A stretch of DNA of 10,528 bases, taken from Flavobacteriaceae bacterium (GTDB lineage: Bacteria > Bacteroidota > Bacteroidia > Flavobacteriales > Flavobacteriaceae). A model generated the notes under the pieces. It did no database searches. It was given only the letters and a program-made list of their open reading frames with translations, and was not told the DNA's origin. Position numbers and translations under genes: made by a program. Shown piece by piece: positions 1 through 5,851 of the stretch (the stretch's first letter is position 1; each line of letters begins with the position of its first letter). The stretch lies in the NCBI GenBank assembly GCA_947377425.1, contig CANCFZ010000070.1, positions 1 to 10,528 on the forward strand, read 5' to 3'.

Positions 1-343
1 GCTCGAAGTTTTTAATCTTAAAAACGTGCTTTTAATCCGATGGTGGTTGGTAGTAAATGGTTGGTAATAGGAGAAATGGAGGAATCTTTGCGCTATTTTT
101 TAAACACAAAAGGCACAAAAGAGATGCATAAAACTGATTTTAGACTAGTTGAGTCGAGAGTCACAGCAACAGTTACTATAAAAAACTTCAGCCACCCGTT
201 ACTATAATAATGTTACAAAAACAGGATTTCGAAAATCTCAATGTCTCTCTAATAGTAAGAACCGTTGCCTGAGGCTCTCGAAGGCAATGGTTCTGCTCTC
301 GAAGCCACCGATCATACAGAACAAGAAAAAACAAACTATATAA
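1..343. other. gene-free region with short repeats and one hairpin
   Basis: No convincing coding region was found on either strand; the only frame open from the left edge on the plus strand runs about 22 codons to a stop near 67 and is not recognisable. The stretch contains a near-tandem repeat (TGGTTGGTA at 44-52 and 58-66), a 9-bp direct repeat GTTACTATA at 172-180 and 198-206, a dyad at 8-25 and the strong hairpin annotated separately at 258-294. It lies downstream of the minus-strand Lrp gene, so it probably contains that gene's 3' end and possibly the far end of an unseen neighbour. Confidence 0.6.
258..294. repeat. strong 13-bp stem-loop downstream of the Lrp gene
   Basis: The arms AGAACCGTTGCCT (258-270) and AGGCAATGGTTCT (282-294) pair over 13 positions with one non-Watson-Crick pair around an 11-nt loop. 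The 10-mer GCTCTCGAAG occurs in the loop and right arm (274-283) and again just after the hairpin (295-304), and GCTCGAAG also begins the window. Neither strand has a T-tract directly after the stem, so it is not a classical intrinsic terminator. It may still be a transcript-end structure of the Lrp mRNA, whose stop lies about 50 nt away, or a small dispersed palindromic repeat. Confidence 0.55.
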
Positions 344-796
344 CTACAACGTAAACGAGGTGGTGTTTTTTACTTCACCAATCATGAAGGTACTGTGGGT
401 GCTGCCGATGTGTTGTAAAGTGGTGAGTTTGGTTACCATAAACTCTCGGTATTCTTCCATGTCTTTAACACAGATTTTCAAAATATAATCGTAGTCACCA
501 CTTACGTGAAAGCATTCTAATACTTCGGTTAGTTTTACTACTTCGCTTTCAAACTTGGTTAAGAAATCTTTGGAATGTTGGATAAGTTTGATGTGACAAA
601 ACACTACAAAGCCTTTATTAATCTTGTTTCTGTTAATCAATGCCACATACTTGTCGATGATGCCTTCGCGTTCCAACTTCTTGATGCGTTCATAAACAGC
701 CGTTACCGAAAGGTTGAGTTTTAACGAAAGTTCTTTGGTGGTTTTCTTAGTATCGGCTTGAAGCAGTTGCAATAGTTTTTTGTCGATGGTGTCCAT
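344..796 (-). CDS. Lrp/AsnC-family transcriptional regulator
   Basis: This 150-residue protein has the usual length and layout of the Lrp/AsnC (feast/famine) family. An N-terminal winged helix-turn-helix covers residues 1-55, beginning with the family-typical MDTIDKKLLQLLQ and with the recognition region near LSVTAVYERIKKLEREG. A C-terminal RAM/AsnC effector domain covers about 62-140, containing the conserved GDYDYILKI turn. Such proteins form dimers to octamers and sense amino acids. The gene is divergent from the PLP-dependent sulfur amino acid enzyme at 995, with a 198-bp shared region. The arrangement resembles the Pseudomonas putida mdeR-mdeA pair, in which an Lrp homologue activates the divergent methionine gamma-lyase gene; local regulation of the neighbour is therefore a reasonable inference, and the effector may be methionine, cysteine or a related compound. 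The ATG at 796 has no Shine-Dalgarno sequence, as is common in Bacteroidota. Confidence 0.95.
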   Translation of the reverse strand: MDTIDKKLLQLLQADTKKTTKELSLKLNLSVTAVYERIKKLEREGIIDKYVALINRNKINKGFVVFCHIKLIQHSKDFLTKFESEVVKLTEVLECFHVSGDYDYILKICVKDMEEYREFMVTKLTTLQHIGSTHSTFMIGEVKNTTSFTL

Positions 797-850
797 TTGA
801 GTTGTGGGTTATGAGTTATTATCTACAAATATTTTAATTACACGGTAAAT

Positions 851-898
851 TTAGATTATTTATCTGTATTATATAATTAATTTAGAATAAAAATCTAA
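851..898. promoter_or_regulatory. two phased dyads, candidate Lrp-type operator
   Basis: The divergent intergenic region carries TTAGAT-N5-ATCT at 851-865 and TTAGA-N7-TCTAA at 882-898. The two TTAGA half-sites start 31 bp apart, about three helical turns, so both would lie on the same face of the DNA. Lrp-family octamers typically bind several phased, AT-rich, imperfect dyads between divergent genes. No clear flavobacterial promoter (TTTG and TAnnTTTG) could be placed on either side; a one-mismatch -7 box for the Lrp gene (AATATTTG on the minus strand) lies at 826-833. The dyads are seen directly; the link to the Lrp protein is inference, and AT-rich DNA can produce such dyads by chance. Confidence 0.4.
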
Positions 899-994
899 TT
901 ATTACAACTATACTTGATAAATAAACTTAAATAAAGGACTTTTGAATTGTTAATGGATAAAAACTCTTAAACTTACAACTTATAACTAAAAAAC

Positions 995-2197
995 ATGAAA
1001 GACTTTAATCCTGCGGATAGAATACAAGATTTGCAATACTTTGGGGAGTTTGGTGGTGTGAATCCATCAATTTCTGATTCGTCTACCTATACATTTCTTT
1101 CTGCTAAAACGATGTTTGATACTTTTGAAGGTAATGCAGAAGGATGTTATTTATATTCACGTCATTCGTCGCCAAGTAATTTATACCTTGACAAAGCACT
1201 GGCTGCTATGGAAGGTACGGAAGCTGCTAATGTATCGGCTTCTGGAATGGGTGCTATTACGCCTACGCTTTTACAATTGTGTGGCAATGGTGATCATATT
1301 GTTTCTAGTCGCACTATCTATGGTGGAACGTATGCGTTCTTAAAGAATTTTTCACCGAGGTTTGGTATCAAAACTACTTTTGTTGACATTACTAAATTGG
1401 ATGTGGTAGAAGCAGCAATTACGCCTACTACTAAAGTTTTATATTGTGAAACAGTAAGCAATCCTTTGTTGGAAGTTGCAGACATTACTGGTTTGGCTAA
1501 GATTGCTATAAAACACGGATTGAAATTGGTGGTTGATAATACCTTTTCACCACTATCGGTAGCTCCGTCCAAAATGGGTGCTGATATTGTTATTCACAGT
1601 TTGACCAAATACATCAACGGAAGTAGTGATACGGTGGGTGGTGTGGTTTGTGCTTCAAGAGAATTCATCAATAGTTTGAAAGATGTTAATTCAGGTGCAA
1701 GTATGCTCTTAGGACCAACCATGGACAGTTTGCGAAGTGCTAGTGTGATGAAGAACTTGCGAACGCTTCATATTCGTATGAAACAACACAGTCATAATGC
1801 GCTTTATTTGGCTACTAAATTTGAAAACGACGGATTGAAAGTGGTATACCCTGGATTGAAAAGTCACCAAAGCCATGAATTATACAGTTCCATGATTAAT
1901 CCAGAATATGGTTTTGGAGGAATGATGACTGTGGATGTAGGCACTATTGACAAAGCCAATGAGTTGATGGAATTGATGCAAGAAAGAAATTTAGGATATC
2001 TGGCAGTAAGTTTAGGATTCTACAAAACGCTATTCAGCGCACCAGGAACCTCAACATCCTCTGAAATTCCGTTGGAAGAACAAAAAGAAATGGGATTGAC
2101 CGATGGATTAATTCGTTTTTCTATTGGATTGGACAATGATATAGAAAGAACCTACCAAGCTATGAAGGCTTGTATGAAAGAATTAGAAGTGTTGTAA
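995..2197 (+). CDS. PLP-dependent Cys/Met-metabolism enzyme, methionine gamma-lyase-like
   Basis: This is a 400-residue fold-type I PLP enzyme of the Cys/Met (gamma-) family, full length. Visible active-site elements are YSR at 54-56 (phosphate contact from the neighbouring subunit), SGMGAIT at 83-89, Tyr109 stacking on PLP, Asp181 in VVDNTF, the Schiff-base Lys205 in HSLTKY, and the carboxylate-binding Arg374. Overall it resembles methionine gamma-lyase, including a KD pair at 229-230. Two features differ: the position of the MGL active-site Cys116 is Gly111 (YGGT instead of YGCT), and the usual SLG..ES/TL..P...TH stretch reads SLGFYKTLFSAPGTSTS, with Lys344 where Glu is typical. The reaction could be gamma- or beta-elimination of methionine, homocysteine or cysteine, or gamma-replacement; the sequence does not decide. 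It is transcribed alone, divergent from an Lrp-type regulator, and ends at a terminator. The ATG at 995 follows an A-rich leader without a Shine-Dalgarno sequence. Confidence 0.9.
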   Translation: MKDFNPADRIQDLQYFGEFGGVNPSISDSSTYTFLSAKTMFDTFEGNAEGCYLYSRHSSPSNLYLDKALAAMEGTEAANVSASGMGAITPTLLQLCGNGDHIVSSRTIYGGTYAFLKNFSPRFGIKTTFVDITKLDVVEAAITPTTKVLYCETVSNPLLEVADITGLAKIAIKHGLKLVVDNTFSPLSVAPSKMGADIVIHSLTKYINGSSDTVGGVVCASREFINSLKDVNSGASMLLGPTMDSLRSASVMKNLRTLHIRMKQHSHNALYLATKFENDGLKVVYPGLKSHQSHELYSSMINPEYGFGGMMTVDVGTIDKANELMELMQERNLGYLAVSLGFYKTLFSAPGTSTSSEIPLEEQKEMGLTDGLIRFSIGLDNDIERTYQAMKACMKELEVL

Positions 2198-2222
2198 TAT
2201 TATTTCAATATGTTGTTAGAAG

Positions 2223-2259
2223 TCCGCTTGAATTCAATTTTAAGCGGATTTTCTTTTTT
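2223..2259 (+). terminator. intrinsic terminator of the PLP enzyme gene
   Basis: A 7-bp perfect stem, TCCGCTT (2223-2229) with AAGCGGA (2242-2248), encloses a 12-nt loop and is followed by a run of T broken by a single C (2249-2259). It begins 25 nt after the stop of the PLP enzyme. The T-tract overlaps the stop codon of the convergent response regulator gene. Read on the minus strand the same stem is followed by ACTTC and no T-run, so it is directional and gives the minus-strand operon no obvious terminator of its own. Confidence 0.85.
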
Positions 2260-3013
2260 ATCCCAACCAGGTTTTGAAATCTGCAACTTTCTCTCGGCTT
2301 ACAATAACCTCATCGTCTTTGTAGGTTGGCAATAGCACTTTTAGTCGTGAATTACTATAGACTTGAATTTCTTTAATCCCTTTCATCGGAATAATAAACT
2401 TTCGAGAAACACGGTAAAAATCATTTGGATCGAGTTCGGTTTCCAATTGTTCTAAGGTGTTGTCTAAAAGATAATCGCGGTTGTCATAGGTATGCAGATA
2501 CGTGCCTTTGTTTTCGCTGTAAAAACACTCTACTTCTTCAATAGGAATCATTTTGAGTTGTTGTCCCATCTTGATAGTGAACCGTTTTTTGTAATTTCTA
2601 TCAATAGGATTGACCAGCATTTTCTTTATCATTTCAAAGTCCAATGATAAATTTGGAGCGGCTATTGTTCTAGCTTTAAACTTGTTTACGGCTGCTTCCA
2701 AATCCTCTTCATCAATGGGTTTTAAAAGATAATCGATACTATTTAGTTTGAAGGCGCGCAAGGCATATTCATCATAGGCTGTAGTGAAAATCACCGCGCT
2801 TTTGATGTCGATATTCTCAAATATTTCAAACGACAACCCATCAGACAATTGAATGTCCAAAAATATCAAATCAGGATGCGGATTGTTATGAAACCATTGA
2901 ATTGATTCTTCTACCGAATGCAAAAGCGTATTGACTTGCAATCCGAGCTTTTCGACCTTTCGTTGCAAAAGGCGTGCTGCTGGTTTTTCGTCTTCTATGA
3001 TGAGGATGTTCAT
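2258..3013 (-). CDS. LytTR-family response regulator
   Basis: This 251-residue cytoplasmic protein has a receiver domain (1-115) and a LytTR DNA-binding domain (about 144-250), the AlgR/AgrA/LytR class. The receiver is complete: acidic pocket Glu7-Asp8, phosphoacceptor Asp53 in FLDIQL, Thr77/Thr78 and Lys98 in LLKPI. The LytTR part shows the typical FYRVSRKFII motif at 199-208. It is the last gene of a cluster with a LytS-like kinase (3752-5092) and two 2TM proteins, and is 59 nt downstream of the second 2TM gene; the kinase is its obvious partner. Predicted targets are the 9-12-9 direct repeats at 5821-5850 and 8067-8096, which would make the operon autoregulated. The convergent PLP-gene terminator overlaps its last codons. 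Confidence 0.95.
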   Translation of the reverse strand: MNILIIEDEKPAARLLQRKVEKLGLQVNTLLHSVEESIQWFHNNPHPDLIFLDIQLSDGLSFEIFENIDIKSAVIFTTAYDEYALRAFKLNSIDYLLKPIDEEDLEAAVNKFKARTIAAPNLSLDFEMIKKMLVNPIDRNYKKRFTIKMGQQLKMIPIEEVECFYSENKGTYLHTYDNRDYLLDNTLEQLETELDPNDFYRVSRKFIIPMKGIKEIQVYSNSRLKVLLPTYKDDEVIVSREKVADFKTWLG

Positions 3014-3072
3014 TTGAAAAGGTTTAGGAGTTTAGAAAGTTTAAAAGTTTAATTTGAAAACTAGTTCTTAAA

Positions 3073-3426
3073 TTATTCAAATTTATTTCTTTTATCCTTT
3101 TCCATGTATTCTCTTATTTTGCGTTCTTCCCAACCGCTTCCAAAGAAGATTTCTCTTCCAAAAACAGATAGTCCGTGTGCTACCAATCCGATTCCCCAAA
3201 AGAAGGCAGTTGAATAGGTATGCAATTGGCTCAATACTTCTGTTGAATTGGTTTCATAGCATCTGTTGAAAATTAGGTATAGATTTACAAATACATAGAC
3301 AATTAAATGGGTGTAAAAGGCTTTAATACGTTTTACTCGTTTGTAAGCCATGTAGTATTCTTCGTTTGTAATTCCTGATTCGTTACTTAGGGTTTGGAAC
3401 ATTCGTTCTCTATCAGCTCTTTTCAT
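3073..3426 (-). CDS. 2TM domain protein, second free-standing copy
   Basis: This is a small membrane protein of 117 residues of the 2TM domain family (Pfam PF13239), whose biochemical function is not established. A cytoplasmic amphipathic start (YYMAYKRVKRIKAFY, 24-38) leads into transmembrane segments at about 38-56 and 71-90, joined by a short loop, and is followed by the conserved C-terminal motif GWEERKIREYMEKDKR (98-113). Compared with its neighbour at 3445 it has about 14 extra N-terminal residues and is more diverged; for example GFYGNLI is replaced by AFYTHLI. HGLSVFG corresponds to HGMKVF in the neighbour. It lies 18 nt downstream of that gene and 59 nt upstream of the response regulator, so co-transcription is likely. 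A modulating role for the kinase is a guess from context. Confidence 0.88.
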   Translation of the reverse strand: MKRADRERMFQTLSNESGITNEEYYMAYKRVKRIKAFYTHLIVYVFVNLYLIFNRCYETNSTEVLSQLHTYSTAFFWGIGLVAHGLSVFGREIFFGSGWEERKIREYMEKDKRNKFE

Positions 3427-3444
3427 CTGTTTTTTGTTTAATAA

Positions 3445-3750
3445 TTATTGCCAGTTGTTGGCATTTCTTTTTTCTTCTTCCATGAATTCTTTCATTTTAC
3501 GGGCTTCCCAATCTTTGCTTAAAAAAGGTGAGTAATTAAAGACTTTCATTCCGTGAAAGAGTACTCCAACACCCCATCCTAATAAGGGCCAATAGAACCA
3601 TAGTTCATTAGGAGAGGTTAGCAAATTCAATACTAGAAAGAATCCGTTAAATATGATGTAGGCTATTAGGTTTCCATAAAACCCTTTGATGTCTTCTACC
3701 TTTTTTTTGGCTTGGTAGTAGCGTTCTTGTTCGGTGTAATTTGGTTCCAT
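3445..3750 (-). CDS. 2TM domain protein, first free-standing copy
   Basis: This 101-residue small membrane protein of the 2TM family has a charged juxtamembrane helix (YYQAKKKVEDIKGFY, 11-25), two hydrophobic segments at about 26-44 and 51-70, the HGMKVF motif (66-71), and the charged tail DWEARKMKEFMEEEKR (80-95). Its ATG begins one nucleotide after the stop codon of the kinase gene, so the two are almost certainly translationally linked. The sequence is very similar to the C-terminal extension of that kinase: 16 of 22 residues match over the first helix by my alignment. This suggests that the module was duplicated in tandem and one copy became fused to the kinase. The function is unknown; it probably sits in the inner membrane with both termini in the cytoplasm. 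Confidence 0.9.
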   Translation of the reverse strand: MEPNYTEQERYYQAKKKVEDIKGFYGNLIAYIIFNGFFLVLNLLTSPNELWFYWPLLGWGVGVLFHGMKVFNYSPFLSKDWEARKMKEFMEEEKRNANNWQ

Positions 3751-3751
3751 A

Positions 3752-5092
3752 TTAATTCCAAGTTTTGGTATTGTTGTTTTGTTTGTCTAAAATCTCTTTT
3801 ATCTTGCGTTCTTCCCAATTGGTGCTGTATCCAAATACTTTAAGAGCGTGCATGATTACTCCGAATCCCCAACCTGCTGCCGAGAACCAAAACCATTGAA
3901 ATTGTGGTGAGAATCTCAGGTTAATGAATATCAAAATAGGGATGATGCAGCAATACGAAATTAGATTTCCGTAGAATCCTTTTAGTTCTTCTACTCGCTT
4001 CTTAGCTCTATAGTAAGCTGTGTCTTCGTTATAATTGGCTGAAGTTTCCACAATAGTAATTTGTTTGGTTAAAATAGGTAAATGCACGGCAAAGGCTCCA
4101 TTCGCTTCGTCAATTAACACATTTCGTTTCGTTAAGATGGCATAGCGACTCACGATGTTTTGAAGTCCTACTCCTCTCCTGTCTTGCAGTACTTCTTTCT
4201 TTTGCAAATCGTTTTGAACCACCAAGTAATTGTCTTTGACAAAGATTTTGATGTGCAATGGTTTTTGTTCGCTCACAATATTGTGCTTGATGCAATTCTC
4301 TAACAACAATTGTAAGGACAGCGGTACCACTTTAGCTTCTGGATTATCAAAGGCTTCAGGAAGTTCGAAGGAGATGCTGTTCTCAAAACGCATTTTCAAA
4401 AGGTTCATATAAGTTTTAGCAAAAGCCAATTCTTCTTGAACGGTAACCAGTTCTTTGTCTTTTTGCTCCAGTACATAGCGGTAGATTTTAGACAAAGAAG
4501 TGGTGAACTTTTGTGCATTATCAGGATTCTCCTCTATCAACGAACTTAATACATTCAAGCTGTTGAACAAGAAATGCGGATCGATTTGATTCTTCAAGCT
4601 CTCAAACTTAGCATTAGCCGTTCCTGCAATAATCTTCTGTTCTTTTATTCTGCTATCTTGATAGGCTTTATAGAAATAAAATGAATAAAAAGACAACAGA
4701 ATTATAAACGTAATTACAATTGCAAAAATATAATTTGCTGGTTGCTCATCAGATAAAAATGCTTCAAAGCTTTTATTTTCTACAATTACATCCTCAAAAA
4801 TTCTTAATAAAAAAATGGTGGTTAGCGTAACTACAAAAGAGCTAAAAAATCCAATCACAATTCTTTTTACCGAAAATCTATCGTCGGCAAAGTATTTATC
4901 TAAAGTCACAAAAACCATTTTGTTGGCGTAACCAATAGTTATAGAATACAATAAAGTATATAAAAATCTTATTCCAAGAGACTTATCCAAAACCAATTTA
5001 GAACCCAATAAAACGTTGAGCACTATCATTATTATAAAAATAATACATCCTATAATTATTGATTTTATTAATTCTTTTTGAAATAGTTTCAT
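3752..5092 (-). CDS. LytS-like sensor histidine kinase with C-terminal 2TM domain
   Basis: This 446-residue inner-membrane kinase has four hydrophobic N-terminal segments (about 10-30, 39-61, 76-98, 120-142) with little periplasmic sequence apart from roughly 100-120. A His_kinase domain (PF06580) follows, with phosphoacceptor His173 in QIDPHFLFNSLN. The ATPase domain has the N-box LLLENCIKHN (262-271) and the short G-box GVGLQNI (307-313). All catalytic motifs are intact. After residue 355 a complete 2TM module is appended (357-440, motifs KGFYGNLI, HALKVFGYS, NWEERKIKEI), adding two more membrane passes, so the catalytic core is flanked by membrane segments on both sides. It starts 24 nt after the TPR-like gene, with a weak AGAAG before the ATG, and is followed after one nucleotide by a free-standing 2TM gene. 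The partner is the LytTR regulator at 2258. The signal it senses is unknown. Confidence 0.93.
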   Translation of the reverse strand: MKLFQKELIKSIIIGCIIFIIMIVLNVLLGSKLVLDKSLGIRFLYTLLYSITIGYANKMVFVTLDKYFADDRFSVKRIVIGFFSSFVVTLTTIFLLRIFEDVIVENKSFEAFLSDEQPANYIFAIVITFIILLSFYSFYFYKAYQDSRIKEQKIIAGTANAKFESLKNQIDPHFLFNSLNVLSSLIEENPDNAQKFTTSLSKIYRYVLEQKDKELVTVQEELAFAKTYMNLLKMRFENSISFELPEAFDNPEAKVVPLSLQLLLENCIKHNIVSEQKPLHIKIFVKDNYLVVQNDLQKKEVLQDRRGVGLQNIVSRYAILTKRNVLIDEANGAFAVHLPILTKQITIVETSANYNEDTAYYRAKKRVEELKGFYGNLISYCCIIPILIFINLRFSPQFQWFWFSAAGWGFGVIMHALKVFGYSTNWEERKIKEILDKQNNNTKTWN

Positions 5093-5116
5093 CTTCTTTT
5101 ATTTTGTTAAATAGTT

Positions 5117-5740
5117 TTATTTACCGCAGTTCTTCAATGTTTCTTTAGCTCTGTCCAATCCCCATGATGGTGAAAACGGAGTTTCTGGTTTAAATTTAGC
5201 AAATAAATCGATTGATTTTTCTACTTGAGTACACAATTGTTTTACATCAGCACCAGTCCATCTTGCACCACCAATTTCGAATTCGGCTTTACAGAATACT
5301 ACTCTTGGATTTTCTGGAGCTAATAAACTTGCTTTAAAATAGATTTCAGATATTTTTGGAGAAAGTGTCATTCCGTAAGTCATAGGGTCTGATGCTAACA
5401 AAGCTGTTTTTGCCATAGCTTGAACTACTAATAATTCCACATTGTTGGGTGCTTTTGCTAATTCAATATCCAATGCTGCATTCGCTTTAGCCAATAATGA
5501 AGTTATTTTGTCTTTATTAGCTGGATTGAAAGCTTCAGTAGTGTTGATTAATGCTACATAATAATTGGGTAAATAGCTACTTTTCTCAGCAGAGGCAATT
5601 CTTTCAAATAAGGCAGAAGCTTCGGTGCTTTTTCCTTCTTTCCAAAGACCTAATGCTTTTCCCATTCCGTCTTCAAATTGTGTTTGCGCTGTTAACAAAG
5701 AACAGATAAATAATGTAAATACTGTGATAATTCTTGTCAT
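5117..5740 (-). CDS. secreted TPR-like helical repeat protein
   Basis: This 207-residue protein has an N-terminal signal peptide (hydrophobic 3-17, likely cut after TA at 18, before QTQ; no lipobox), so it is probably periplasmic. The mature part is predicted to be helical and looks like divergent tetratricopeptide repeats: Ala-rich helix pairs at about 24-50, 76-97 and 100-143, including the TPR-like phrasing ALDIELAKAPNNVELL and KASLLAPENPRVVF. A GGARWTGAD motif (157-165) and a PSWGLDRAKETLKNC end (191-205) are distinctive but I cannot tie them to a named family. It is the first gene of the kinase/2TM/response regulator operon, follows the TonB-dependent receptor by 111 nt, and has a LytTR-type repeat pair in that gap. 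It could be a periplasmic adaptor between receptor and kinase; that is inference. Confidence 0.82.
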   Translation of the reverse strand: MTRIITVFTLFICSLLTAQTQFEDGMGKALGLWKEGKSTEASALFERIASAEKSSYLPNYYVALINTTEAFNPANKDKITSLLAKANAALDIELAKAPNNVELLVVQAMAKTALLASDPMTYGMTLSPKISEIYFKASLLAPENPRVVFCKAEFEIGGARWTGADVKQLCTQVEKSIDLFAKFKPETPFSPSWGLDRAKETLKNCGK

Positions 5741-5820
5741 GATTTCTATTTTTAAAGGGTTATGTTTTTAATTATAATGTAAAACTACTGTGATTAAAAT
5801 TACTAAAAAATTTATACTTA

Positions 5821-5850
5821 CTGAACTGTTGATTTTTGATGATGAATTGT
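5821..5850 (-). promoter_or_regulatory. candidate LytTR binding site before the TPR-like/kinase operon
   Basis: On the minus strand ACAATTCAT (5850-5842), a 12-nt spacer and ACAGTTCAG (5829-5821) form an imperfect direct repeat. LytTR regulators such as AgrA are known to bind two 9-bp direct repeats of ACnGTTnAG type spaced 12-13 bp, and the second half-site matches that pattern fully. A -7-like box TAATTTTA (5802-5795) follows 18 nt after the second half-site, where an activator would stand in for a weak -33 element. The TPR-like gene's ATG is 80 nt downstream. A matching element lies before the receptor gene at 8067-8096. The match is seen directly; binding by the regulator encoded at 2258 is inferred. 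Confidence 0.65.
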
Positions 5851-5851
5851 G

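Noticed and set aside
8..25. GTTTTTAA-TC-TTAAAAAC dyad at the left edge
   Set aside because: It is all A/T apart from the ends, and a 2-nt gap cannot form a full hairpin. Such dyads are expected by chance in this AT-rich DNA, and no adjacent gene end can be seen.
2..67. End of a plus-strand gene entering from the left edge
   Set aside because: Only about 22 codons are open, with no recognisable protein motif, and the composition is like the flanking non-coding DNA.
172..206. Direct repeat GTTACTATA, 26 bp apart, considered as another LytTR-type site
   Set aside because: The half-sites do not fit ACnGTTnAG at the last positions, the 17-bp spacing is wrong, and no gene start follows in a suitable position.
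2223..2259. Bidirectional terminator serving both the PLP gene and the response regulator operon
   Set aside because: Read on the minus strand, the stem is followed by ACTTCTAAC with no T-run, so only the plus-strand direction is supported.
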